This document shows positions 1 through 6,353 of a DNA stretch of 31,457 nucleotides, in pieces; position 1 is the stretch's first letter; the number at the start of each line of letters is the position of its first letter. The position numbers and the translations under genes were made by a program. The notes under the pieces were generated by a model that was given only the letters and a program-made list of their open reading frames with translations, was not told where the DNA came from and ran no database searches. The stretch covers positions 1 to 31,457 of the forward strand of contig URYP01000014.1 of assembly GCA_900552115.1 (NCBI GenBank). Direction: 5' to 3'. Source of the DNA: an uncultured Oscillospiraceae bacterium (lineage in GTDB: Bacteria; Bacillota; Clostridia; Oscillospirales; Acutalibacteraceae).

Positions 1-1
1 A

Positions 2-1135
2 AACTATTTCGTATCCATTTTTCTCTTTACCCTGCTGGTGCGCATGGCCACTTTCCCCCTGTCCTTAAAATCGCAGAAAGCACAGGCGGAACGCGCCAAG
101 CTGGCGCCGCGCCTGGAACGGATACAGAAGAAATACGCACAGGACAAACAGAAGCTGCAGGAAAAACAGATGGCCCTGTATGAAAAAGAAGGGGTCAGCA
201 TGACGGGCGGCTGCCTGCCGATGGTCATTCAAATGGTGGTGCTGTTCGGTATTATTTCCGCCATCTACAAACCACTTACCCATCTGGTACAGATGCCGAG
301 CGAGGTCATCAGCGCCAGCATTTCGGCGGTAACGCTGAAAGATGAGGAAACCAATCCCGATAAATTTAAAGCCAATGAGCTGCAGGGATATTACGGCGAG
401 CTGAAAATGCTCAGCAAGCTGGACGAAAATGAGACGGATATCAAGGCGGCTATCAATAAGCTGGATAAAGAGGCTCGCAAAGACAAAACGGCGGAACAAT
501 ACATCAGCGAAATGGAAACCATCACGGAGAAGTTCACCATTTTCGGGCATACGATGTTGAAAAACCCCGGCGAGGGAGGCTTTAAAGGCATCAATATCCT
601 GTGGCTGATTCCGCTGCTCTCCTGGCTGACGGCTATGGGTTCCAGCCTGATTTCCCTGTATTTCACCAAGCAGGCGCAAAACGGCAAACAGCCGGGCCAG
701 GGTTGTACCAATGTTATGCTGGTTGCGCTCATGCCGCTGTTCTCTTTGTATATTACTTTCCAGGTGCCGGGAGGCGTCGGCATTTACTGGATCTGTTCCA
801 ACCTGATCGCCATTATACAAACCATTGTATTGAACGCGATTTATAATCCCGCCAAAATCCGGGCGCAAGCGGAAGCGGAGTATGAGGAGCGGCGGCGGAA
901 AAAAGCAGAGGACAAAAAACGCCTGGCGGAGGCCCGCAAACGGGAGCAGTCCGAGCTGCAGAAAATGATTAACGAAGAAAACGGCAGCAGCGGCAAAAAG
1001 AAAAAGAACGGCAGCAAGGGCAAACCGGTCAAAGCACCAAAGCCGGAGGAGACGCCCACTGAGGAGACGGAAGCCGTGACAGAACCGACAGAGCCGCCGG
1101 CCGGGCATGAAGCTGAAACGAACGCGGACGCGTAA
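2..1135 (+). CDS. yidC: YidC/Oxa1/SpoIIIJ membrane protein insertase (5' partial)
   Basis: This gene encodes a membrane insertase that helps place proteins in the cytoplasmic membrane, alone or with SecYEG. The frame is open from base 2, so the start and first membrane segment lie outside the window. Visible family features are the groove arginine in the LVRMATFPL segment followed by a basic coiled coil, a GGCLPM-initiated membrane hairpin, and later segments containing LIPLLSWLTAMGSS and FQVPGGVGIYWICSN. A charged stretch of about 90 residues lies between the second and third membrane segments, longer than in Bacillus SpoIIIJ. The C-terminal tail is rich in Lys/Arg and then Glu/Pro/Thr, as in ribosome-binding YidC tails. 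jag follows after 24 bases, the usual partner order near the Firmicute origin. Identification is firm; whether it is the vegetative or a sporulation paralogue cannot be told. Confidence 0.95.
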   Translation, partial: NYFVSIFLFTLLVRMATFPLSLKSQKAQAERAKLAPRLERIQKKYAQDKQKLQEKQMALYEKEGVSMTGGCLPMVIQMVVLFGIISAIYKPLTHLVQMPSEVISASISAVTLKDEETNPDKFKANELQGYYGELKMLSKLDENETDIKAAINKLDKEARKDKTAEQYISEMETITEKFTIFGHTMLKNPGEGGFKGINILWLIPLLSWLTAMGSSLISLYFTKQAQNGKQPGQGCTNVMLVALMPLFSLYITFQVPGGVGIYWICSNLIAIIQTIVLNAIYNPAKIRAQAEAEYEERRRKKAEDKKRLAEARKREQSELQKMINEENGSSGKKKKNGSKGKPVKAPKPEETPTEETEAVTEPTEPPAGHEAETNADA

Positions 1136-1159
1136 CCGCGACAGAAAGGATGAAACATT

Positions 1160-2062
1160 GTGCTGAAGGAATGTATTACGGAAGCCGCAACCATTGAGGA
1201 GGCGCTGCAGCTTGCCGCGGGACAGCTGGGGCGGCCGGCCGACGCATTGCAGTATGATGTGCTGCAGGAACCGCAGAAAAAAACATTGGGCCTCTTTGGA
1301 GGAGCCAATGCGCAGATCCGGGCGTATTACGAAGAAGTGGAAAAACGAACGGCGGCACAGGCTGCCCAGCAGTATCTGGAAACCATACTGACCGATATGG
1401 GGTTGACCAACCCGGCCATCGCGCTGCAGGAAGAGGAAGGCAGCTGTACCCTGAGCGTGGACGGGGATAACCTTGGCTTTATCATCGGGCGGCGGGGCGA
1501 TACGCTGGACGCCCTCCAGTATTTGGTGGGGCTGGTAGCCAACCGCGTTGAGGATGACTATTACCGGGTGACCATTGATGTGGGCAATTACCGGGAAAAA
1601 CGCAAAAAATCTCTGGTGGAGCTGGCTCATAAAATGGCGAAACAGGCGGCAAAAACCGGACGCCGGCATTCACTTGAAGCAATGAACCCCTACGAACGCC
1701 GCATTGTCCATACCGCGGTACAGGATGTAGAGGGCGCCACCTCCTGGAGTGTGGGCAGCGAACCGAATCGCCATGTGGTGATCGGCCCTTCGGACGATAA
1801 CCCGATGAAAAATAAACAGCGTCCGGCTGGTCGCCGCAAAAACGGCGGCAACGGCCCGAAAGACGGCAGCCGTCCCGCCCGCCCGGAACGGCCGTCCCGG
1901 GAAAAAAGCGGCAGCGATGTCATGCCGCAGCGCCCTCCCCGTCAGGTGAGGGAATTCATCCCCCGCTCCAATCCGCTGCCGACAGCGGACGGGGCAACGC
2001 CGATTAAAACGGAATCGGAAACAGAATCGACCGCAACGCTGTACGGGCGTATAGATTTGTAA
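1160..2062 (+). CDS. jag: Jag/KhpB RNA-binding protein (SpoIIIJ-associated)
   Basis: Jag/KhpB is a cytoplasmic RNA-binding protein that forms a complex with KhpA in Firmicutes and affects cell elongation and division. The 300 residues show three parts in order: a Jag-N domain (about 1-55, ending in KKTLGLFGG), a KH domain containing the IIGRRGDTLDALQYL loop (about 110-150), and an R3H domain (MNPYERRIVHTAVQ, about 175-190). A basic, Pro/Arg-rich low-complexity tail of about 100 residues follows. The start is GTG at 1160, about ten bases after an AGAAAGGA ribosome binding site. It follows yidC closely and is followed by a strong terminator, so yidC-jag is the end of an operon. mnmE, mnmG and rsmG, which often follow in Firmicutes, are absent here. 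Confidence 0.93.
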   Translation: MLKECITEAATIEEALQLAAGQLGRPADALQYDVLQEPQKKTLGLFGGANAQIRAYYEEVEKRTAAQAAQQYLETILTDMGLTNPAIALQEEEGSCTLSVDGDNLGFIIGRRGDTLDALQYLVGLVANRVEDDYYRVTIDVGNYREKRKKSLVELAHKMAKQAAKTGRRHSLEAMNPYERRIVHTAVQDVEGATSWSVGSEPNRHVVIGPSDDNPMKNKQRPAGRRKNGGNGPKDGSRPARPERPSREKSGSDVMPQRPPRQVREFIPRSNPLPTADGATPIKTESETESTATLYGRIDL

Positions 2063-2063
2063 T

Positions 2064-2094
2064 AAAAAACACCACCCACAGGGTGGTGTTTTTT
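2064..2094 (+). terminator. Intrinsic terminator after jag
   Basis: AAAACACCACCC and GGGTGGTGTTTT form a near-perfect hairpin with a three-base ACA loop, ending in a run of six T. It starts two bases after the jag stop codon and closes the yidC-jag operon. Confidence 0.92.
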
Positions 2095-2237
2095 ACGTCA
2101 ACCGGCGGCCAATACCGCGCCTGTATCAACACAGAAGCCAATAGGCCGGGAACTGCCGAGAAAAACGTGATCAACGGTTGTGAAATGACGGGAACGCAAA
2201 CTCCTGTCTTACGGTGATATGGCAAAAAGAACAGAGC

Positions 2238-2266
2238 TTGACAAACCGGGACGGCGGCTATACAAT
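2238..2266 (+). promoter_or_regulatory. Sigma-A promoter for queT
   Basis: A perfect -35 TTGACA (2238-2243) and a -10 TACAAT (2261-2266) are separated by 17 bases. The predicted start near 2273 leaves a leader of about 80 bases before queT that contains the riboswitch candidate. Confidence 0.85.
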
Positions 2267-2300
2267 AATCCCCGGCGGAGATGGCGAAGCCATGTCAGTC

Positions 2301-2344
2301 CGGTCAGTTCGAAACCATCCTGACCTAAAATAAAACTATGGAGG
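2301..2344 (+). promoter_or_regulatory. preQ1-I-like riboswitch controlling queT translation
   Basis: A 6-bp stem (GGTCAG 2302-2307 with CTGACC 2320-2325) encloses a 12-base loop that begins TTC and ends in C. It is followed by an A-rich tail (TAAAATAAAACTA) running into the GGAGG ribosome binding site at 2340-2344. Loop length, the leading UUC, the terminal C (the preQ1-pairing position in class I aptamers) and the A-rich tail ending in CUA match the preQ1-I consensus. Loop bases CCAT (2315-2318) can also pair with ATGG (2338-2341), which would hide the ribosome binding site. This pairing sits further along the loop than in known structures, so the exact pseudoknot is uncertain. The downstream gene, a queT-type transporter, is a classic preQ1 target. 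Confidence 0.72.
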
Positions 2345-2352
2345 AAAAAACC

Positions 2353-2898
2353 ATGACAAAAAAAGAACGCGTGCGGCGTTTGGCCGAGGCCGGCCTGATC
2401 GCTGCCATGTACGCAGCCCTGACCGTGGCGGTGACGCCCATTGCCTATGGACCGGTGCAGTTTCGGATTTCAGAAGTTCTGACCATCCTGCCGGTGTTTA
2501 CCCCGGCGGCGATTCCGGGGCTGACGGTAGGCTGCTTTGTCGCCAACCTGTTTGGCCTGATGAGCGGTGCTAATCCGGCGGGGGCGTGGGATTTGCTGCT
2601 CGGTCCGCTGGCTACTCTTTTGGCGGCGCTGGCCGCGTACGGCTTGCGGAATATCCGGCTGAAAGGCATCCCGGTTTGGTCTGCCGTTCCCGCCGTACTG
2701 ACCAACGCGGTCATTGTGGGAGCGGAATTGGCGGTTGTGTATTTTAATTTTACGTGGACGGTTTACGGCTTGTGCGCACTGGAGGTGGGGGCCGGTCAAC
2801 TCGCCACGGCGCTGGCCGGAGGTCTGCTGCTGTGCGGCATCCTGGAGAAAAGCGGTGCGGCGCGCCGGGTCTTTGGAAATAGGGCGGCGGTTCGATAG
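2353..2898 (+). CDS. queT: QueT-family queuosine precursor transporter
   Basis: This is a small integral membrane protein of the QueT family, thought to be the substrate-binding (S) component of an energy-coupling-factor importer for queuosine precursors. About 181 residues form five or six hydrophobic segments. Family features include the N-terminal LAEAGLIAAMYAALTV, the FRISEVLTILPVF segment and the NLFGLMSGANPAGAWDLLLGPLATL segment (given here only as landmarks around residues 35-85). The start is ATG 2353, eight bases after GGAGG. An in-frame ATG at 2338 overlaps that ribosome binding site and is more likely riboswitch sequence. The gene is alone behind its promoter and preQ1-type riboswitch. 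Substrate assignment is from family and regulation, not from residues. Confidence 0.88.
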   Translation: MTKKERVRRLAEAGLIAAMYAALTVAVTPIAYGPVQFRISEVLTILPVFTPAAIPGLTVGCFVANLFGLMSGANPAGAWDLLLGPLATLLAALAAYGLRNIRLKGIPVWSAVPAVLTNAVIVGAELAVVYFNFTWTVYGLCALEVGAGQLATALAGGLLLCGILEKSGAARRVFGNRAAVR

Positions 2899-2906
2899 AA
2901 AAAACA

Positions 2907-2931
2907 AGGAGGAAGCCCGCGGCTTCCTCCT
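2907..2931. terminator. Bidirectional terminator between queT and the acyltransferase
   Basis: AGGAGGAAGCC (2907-2917) and GGCTTCCTCCT (2921-2931) form a perfect 11-bp hairpin with a three-base loop. An A run lies upstream and a short T tract downstream. It sits between convergent genes and can serve both. Confidence 0.85.
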
Positions 2932-2938
2932 GTTTCAA

Positions 2939-3724
2939 TTACGCAAACCCTAACCAACGCTGTACCTGGATAATGGCCATCCCGATGCCATAAATGACCG
3001 GCTGGTGAAGAACATAGATGATCAGCGTATGACGGCCGATCGTCGACAGGAACGGTACGTGTGAGCGGTAGGTCCATTTGGGGAACTTTCCCCGCGTGGC
3101 CCATATACCGACAAAGGACCCGGCAAGGAACACAAAAAACCAGGGAAGCAGCGGAAAATAATCGGCGGAGCGGATATATCCTAGTCCCAGCGGATGCAGC
3201 CAGGGATTGGAGGTCAGCGATTCCGGCACCGCAATCGACCAAATACCCTCCACACCAAAGTAGGTGTGTGTAACGCTGGTATATTTGGGCAGATGCCATG
3301 TAAGAATGACCAGCGTCGCGGCCAGCAGGATTCCCAGCCAGGGAGGTATACGGTCCAGCAGCGGCCGGAGCAGCGCGTAGAGAAGGATGCAGACCGCCAG
3401 CAGATGGAGGATACCGAACCAGATCATCTGATCCGGCATGAAAAAGTACAGAAAGGCCGACATGCCGACGGCCACCAGCGCCAGAACCCCGCCCCGCAGC
3501 CAGTTATTGTGCGAAAAGTGGCAGCAAAGGCCGCAGATAAAAATAAACAGGCCGGCAAAAAACGGCTGTGCCGGTTCAAAGAAAAAATACAGCGTTTTAC
3601 CGATGGGCCACTCCAGCAGCCAGCCCATGGTATAAAAAGCATGGAAAAACACCATAAGAATCAGGTCAAAGCCCCGCACCTCATCAATAAAATGGATGCG
3701 GCGGGAGGACGTGTGTTTGGCCAA
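2939..3724 (-). CDS. DUF1624 / heparan-alpha-glucosaminide N-acetyltransferase-like membrane protein
   Basis: This is a polytopic membrane protein of the acyltransferase group that includes DUF1624 and the catalytic domain of heparan-alpha-glucosaminide N-acetyltransferase. Its 261 residues contain seven or eight hydrophobic segments. The N-terminal signature RIHFIDEVRGFDLILMVFFH supplies the Arg-Gly-Asp and His typical of the family, and PLLPWFFVFLAGSFVG and HTLIIYVLHQPVIY lie near the C-terminus. It probably acetylates an extracellular sugar, but the acceptor is unknown. The start is TTG at 3724, chosen because a strong AAGGAGG site lies seven bases upstream and no in-frame ATG fits. It is a single gene with its own promoter and a long structured leader. 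That promoter resembles the nadA promoter over 40 bases. Confidence 0.8.
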   Translation of the reverse strand: MAKHTSSRRIHFIDEVRGFDLILMVFFHAFYTMGWLLEWPIGKTLYFFFEPAQPFFAGLFIFICGLCCHFSHNNWLRGGVLALVAVGMSAFLYFFMPDQMIWFGILHLLAVCILLYALLRPLLDRIPPWLGILLAATLVILTWHLPKYTSVTHTYFGVEGIWSIAVPESLTSNPWLHPLGLGYIRSADYFPLLPWFFVFLAGSFVGIWATRGKFPKWTYRSHVPFLSTIGRHTLIIYVLHQPVIYGIGMAIIQVQRWLGFA

Positions 3725-3822
3725 GAAAGCCCCTCCTTAAAAAGAAAATACCTGTCCCGACCGGCCATACACGCGGTGCGACAGATTTCACAGGATAGTA
3801 TACCATAAATTTCGCAGAGACC

Positions 3823-3881
3823 GGAAGAAAGAGCGGCGCAGGAGCCGCAAAGGGGGCCGTCGCGCCGTAAGCCTTTCTTCC
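3823..3881 (-). promoter_or_regulatory. Leader hairpin upstream of the acyltransferase
   Basis: GGAAGAAAG (3823-3831) and CTTTCTTCC (3873-3881) are perfect inverted repeats, enclosing GC-rich sequence that can form smaller hairpins. They lie in the predicted ~180-base untranslated leader of the minus-strand acyltransferase. No known riboswitch class was recognised. The function is unknown and the fold is only inferred. Confidence 0.4.
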
Positions 3882-3910
3882 ATTGGCTCACAAACAAAGC
3901 TTTTGAAACT

Positions 3911-3939
3911 ATTATACCATAAAAAGTGAGCCCTGACAA
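3911..3939 (-). promoter_or_regulatory. Sigma-A promoter for the acyltransferase gene
   Basis: Read on the minus strand, -35 TTGTCA (plus 3934-3939) and -10 TATAAT (plus 3911-3916) are separated by 17 bases. The -10 and the initially transcribed region are nearly the same as those of the nadA promoter, so both may answer to the same regulator. Confidence 0.78.
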
Positions 3940-3948
3940 CCGGGCGGT

Positions 3949-3981
3949 TTTTCCACAGGCAGGGCAAGAAAATGTGGATAA
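3949..3981. promoter_or_regulatory. Pair of inverted DnaA-box-like sites
   Basis: TTTTCCACA (3949-3957) and TGTGGATAA (3973-3981, the perfect box TTATCCACA on the other strand) face each other 15 bases apart in the intergenic region upstream of the FlK-like thioesterase. Both fit the TTWTNCACA consensus. Only two boxes are present and no AT-rich unwinding element is obvious, so this is not called an origin. Confidence 0.35.
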
Positions 3982-4004
3982 CATTTAGAAAGGATAGAAG
4001 ACGA

Positions 4005-4397
4005 ATGACAGAATTGATAGGAAAAACACATAGCGAAAGCCGGCTTATTACAGAGGACATGCTGGCCAGCAGCTTAAAAAGCGGCGGCGTGGACGTCCTG
4101 GCGACCCCCTATATGATTGCGATGACGGAATATGCCTCTATGCAGCTTGTCCAGCCCCATCTGCCGCAGGGAATCACGACGGTGGGTACCCTGGTCAATA
4201 TCACCCACAGCGCGCCGTCGGCGGCGGGGATGACAGTCACCGCCGAGGCGGAACTGGTGGAAACCGATGGACGCCGCTTTGTTTTCCGGGTAACGGCGCG
4301 GGACGATCAGGGCGTCATCGGCGAGGGCGTCCATGAGCGGCATAGCATCAAAGCCGCCGGATTTGAAGAAAAAGCCCGGGCACGGGCCGGAAAATAA
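4005..4397 (+). CDS. FlK-like hot-dog thioesterase
   Basis: This is a single-domain hot-dog fold thioesterase of the fluoroacetyl-CoA thioesterase (FlK) type, about 130 residues. Thr34, Glu42 (in MTEYAS) and His68 (in NITHSAP) are spaced exactly as the FlK catalytic triad Thr42/Glu50/His76, with a constant offset of eight. The family hydrolyses small acyl-CoAs. The native substrate cannot be read from the sequence, and most clostridial members are not thought to act on fluoroacetate. The start is ATG 4005, ten bases after AGAAAGGA; an upstream in-frame ATG at 3972 lacks a ribosome binding site. It stands alone between the acyltransferase and the rplU promoter. Confidence 0.85.
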   Translation: MTELIGKTHSESRLITEDMLASSLKSGGVDVLATPYMIAMTEYASMQLVQPHLPQGITTVGTLVNITHSAPSAAGMTVTAEAELVETDGRRFVFRVTARDDQGVIGEGVHERHSIKAAGFEEKARARAGK

Positions 4398-4408
4398 GGG
4401 AAAACCCG

Positions 4409-4437
4409 TTGACAGCGTTGCATTTTTGTGATATTAT
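4409..4437 (+). promoter_or_regulatory. Sigma-A promoter for rplU-prp-rpmA
   Basis: A perfect -35 TTGACA (4409-4414) and a -10 TATTAT (4432-4437) are 17 bases apart, just after the thioesterase stop codon. The predicted start is near 4444, directly before the L21 leader. Confidence 0.85.
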
Positions 4438-4443
4438 GGCCAT

Positions 4444-4516
4444 TGCCGCATGTGTCGGGCTTTATAAGCGACCCTTTTTGTGAGGGTCCGCCCGCCGACA
4501 GCGAGTCTGAAGAAAA
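4444..4516 (+). ncRNA. Ribosomal protein L21 leader
   Basis: This structured 5' leader lies between the promoter and rplU. TGTCGGGC (4453-4460) pairs with GCCCG and CGACA (4490-4500, one bulge), and an inner hairpin is formed by GACCC (4470-4474) and GGGTC (4484-4488). Position, size and the CGGGCTTTATAAGC segment fit the L21 leader found upstream of rplU in Firmicutes, thought to mediate autoregulation by a ribosomal protein. Confidence 0.7.
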
Positions 4517-4530
4517 GGCAGGTACGTGTC

Positions 4531-4842
4531 ATGTACGCCATTATCGAAACCGGCGGCAAACAGTACAAGGTGCAGGACGGCGACGTTCTGTTCATTGAAA
4601 AACTGGATGCCGAAGAGCAAGCCTCCGTAACCTTTGACAAGGTGGTGGCTCTGCACAACGACAAAGAGCTGGTAACCGGCGCGCCCTATGTAGCCGGCGC
4701 CACGGTGGAAGCTAGCGTCCTCAAAAACGGCAAGGGCAAGAAAATTGCGGTGTTTACCTATAAACCCAAAAAAGGCAGCAAACGCGCCATGGGTCATCGC
4801 CAGCCCTATACGAAAGTGCAGATCAGCGCGATCAAAGCGTAA
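4531..4842 (+). CDS. rplU: 50S ribosomal protein L21
   Basis: L21 binds 23S rRNA in the large subunit. The 103 residues start with the family signature MYAIIETGGKQYKV and contain the conserved KGKKIAVFTYKPKKGSKR...GHRQPYT segment that contacts rRNA. ATG 4531 matches the usual L21 N-terminus; upstream in-frame codons from 4480 belong to the leader. It is first in rplU-prp-rpmA, the standard Firmicute order. Confidence 0.98.
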   Translation: MYAIIETGGKQYKVQDGDVLFIEKLDAEEQASVTFDKVVALHNDKELVTGAPYVAGATVEASVLKNGKGKKIAVFTYKPKKGSKRAMGHRQPYTKVQISAIKA

Positions 4843-4847
4843 AGACC

Positions 4848-5165
4848 ATGACGCGGGTTGTGTTTCATACGGCGGGACCGGAGATAACCGGGTTTGAAAT
4901 GCGCGGCCACAGCGGCGCCGGCGTGGCCGGCGAAGACGTGGTATGCGCGGCGGTATCCTCCGCGGCCTATATGGCGGCGAACACCATTACCGAGGTCTGC
5001 GGCTGCGCGGCGAAGGCCGACGCGGACGATGGCTATATGCGGGTTTTGGTGCCTAGGGGCGATGCCGTCCGGTGCCAGGACATTTTAAAGGGGTTCCGGC
5101 TGCATATGGACCAGCTTGCGGGGCAATATCCCCACCACATTCAGGTAACCGATTTGGAGGTGTAA
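4848..5165 (+). CDS. prp: Ribosomal-processing cysteine protease Prp
   Basis: Prp removes the N-terminal extension of L27 in Firmicutes and related groups, a step needed for functional ribosomes. The 105 residues contain the catalytic His21 in RGHSGAG and Cys33 in GEDVVCAAVS, the typical His/Cys pair of the family. It begins five bases after rplU with only a weak ribosome binding site, suggesting translational coupling, and ends three bases before rpmA. Its presumed substrate site is visible in that L27. Confidence 0.95.
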   Translation: MTRVVFHTAGPEITGFEMRGHSGAGVAGEDVVCAAVSSAAYMAANTITEVCGCAAKADADDGYMRVLVPRGDAVRCQDILKGFRLHMDQLAGQYPHHIQVTDLEV

Positions 5166-5168
5166 ACG

Positions 5169-5453
5169 ATGCTGAAAATTAACATTCAACTGTTTGCCCA
5201 TAAAAAGGGCGTGGGTTCCACCAAAAACGGCCGTGATTCCGAGTCCAAACGTCTCGGTGTGAAACGGGCCGACGGGCAGTTCGTCCTGGCGGGCAACATC
5301 CTGGTTCGCCAGCGGGGCACGCACATTCATCCCGGCGAGAACGTGGGTATCGGTTCCGACGATACGCTGTTCGCTAAAATGGATGGCAAAGTGCGCTTCG
5401 AGCGGATGGGCAAAGACCGGAAAAAGGTCAGCGTCTACGCGGTCGAGCAGTAA
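5169..5453 (+). CDS. rpmA: 50S ribosomal protein L27 with cleavable N-terminal extension
   Basis: L27 has an N-terminus that reaches the peptidyl transferase centre. The protein has 94 residues. It starts with MLKINIQLFAHKKG, the Firmicute-type extension that Prp cuts before the AHKKG-like mature start, and continues with GVGSTKNGRDSESKRLGVK and RQRGTHIHPGENVG. GGAGG upstream overlaps the end of prp. The residue before the cut is Phe, as in S. aureus L27, but it is preceded by Leu rather than Phe. An intrinsic terminator follows. Confidence 0.98.
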   Translation: MLKINIQLFAHKKGVGSTKNGRDSESKRLGVKRADGQFVLAGNILVRQRGTHIHPGENVGIGSDDTLFAKMDGKVRFERMGKDRKKVSVYAVEQ

Positions 5454-5463
5454 AAGCGCGACG

Positions 5464-5496
5464 AAATCCCTGCCGTGTAGTCGGCAGGGATTTTTT
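5464..5496 (+). terminator. Intrinsic terminator after rpmA
   Basis: AAATCCCTGCCG (5464-5475) and CGGCAGGGATTT (5482-5493) form a 12-bp stem with a six-base loop followed by a T run. It ends the L21-L27 operon. Confidence 0.93.
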
Positions 5497-5590
5497 ATTA
5501 GATCGACACGGTGAGGACGCGGCCGCATACGCGTTCCCCAGAGGGGCAATATAAAAAAGCCGCTTCAGGCGGGCGGAAGGACGAAATACG

Positions 5591-6343
5591 ATGGCATACA
5601 CAATACCCGATGAATTCGGGTGGGAGCTAAAAATCGATTCCTATATGGTCGGCCCGGACGCGACGCTGCGCCCCTCCTCACTGCTGCAATTGCAGCAGGA
5701 AGTAGGAGAGCGGCATTTCGGCGGGGGCGGCCTGGGCTGCGAGGAGTTGCTGCGGGAGGGGTTGGTATTTGTCCTCACCCGCTTGCGTACGGAAATCCGC
5801 CGCCCGCCGCGCCTTAATGAAACCGTGCGGGTGGAAACTTGGCACCGGCAGGCAAAGGGTGCCCAGTTTTTTCGGTGTTACCGCGTCGTAACACCGCAGG
5901 GGGAGTCCTTGGTGGAAAGCGTGTCGGCCTTCACGCTTGTGGATCCGGTGGAACACAAGCTGCTGCGACCCTCGGTGTTTGATCGGTTTGGAATTACCGG
6001 GCAAGACCGCACGGTGGAGCATTGTCCCGATCCGGCCCGCATCCGCTTGCCGGAGGGTTTGCAGCCGGTCGGGGAGCATAGGGTGCGGTGGTCGGAGATC
6101 GATTTTAACGGGCACCTCAACAACACGCGGTATGCGGATATTGTCTGCGATTACGCACCGGGAGGCATGGATGGCCGGAGGGTCACTGGTCTTGAGATCG
6201 GTTACCACCGGGAAGCGCGGCCCGGGCAGCCGCTGACGCTGTCGGCCGCAGACGACGGGGCGGCCATTTGGATGCGGGGAACCCGGGAGGACGGCCCCTG
6301 CTTTGACGCCCGGATGACCTATATACGGGATACGGACAGATAA
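5591..6343 (+). CDS. Acyl-ACP thioesterase (FatA/FatB family)
   Basis: This cytoplasmic thioesterase releases free fatty acids from acyl-ACP. Its 250 residues form two hot-dog halves. The first has SSLLQLQQEVGERH and GLVFVLTRLRTEI, and the second has the active-site stretch DFNGHLNNTRYADI with Asp171, Asn173 and His175, matching the catalytic D-x-N-x-H of plant and bacterial members. The start is ATG 5591 after GGAAGGA. It lies ten bases before obgE, so it may be the first gene of the obgE-mrnC-yitT unit, an unusual but not unknown setting. No clear promoter was found in the ~95 bases before it. Substrate chain length cannot be predicted. Confidence 0.88.
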   Translation: MAYTIPDEFGWELKIDSYMVGPDATLRPSSLLQLQQEVGERHFGGGGLGCEELLREGLVFVLTRLRTEIRRPPRLNETVRVETWHRQAKGAQFFRCYRVVTPQGESLVESVSAFTLVDPVEHKLLRPSVFDRFGITGQDRTVEHCPDPARIRLPEGLQPVGEHRVRWSEIDFNGHLNNTRYADIVCDYAPGGMDGRRVTGLEIGYHREARPGQPLTLSAADDGAAIWMRGTREDGPCFDARMTYIRDTDR

Positions 6344-6353
6344 AGGAGACACC

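Noticed and set aside
65..1669. Long minus-strand ORF opposite yidC-jag, and similar ones opposite obgE (6675-8156) and GH3 (15643-17040, 17500-18798)
   Set aside because: Products show no family features and have shadow composition; the opposite strand encodes clear conserved proteins over the same bases.
2302..2325. GTTCGAAAC motif resembling a tRNA T-loop
   Set aside because: No acceptor, D or anticodon arm surrounds it; the sequence fits the preQ1 riboswitch better.
2338..2340. ATG as queT start
   Set aside because: It overlaps the ribosome binding site and the riboswitch tail; ATG 2353 has proper spacing.
4480..4530. N-terminal extension of rplU
   Set aside because: Falls in the L21 leader hairpin; the L21 family begins at MYAIIETGGKQ.
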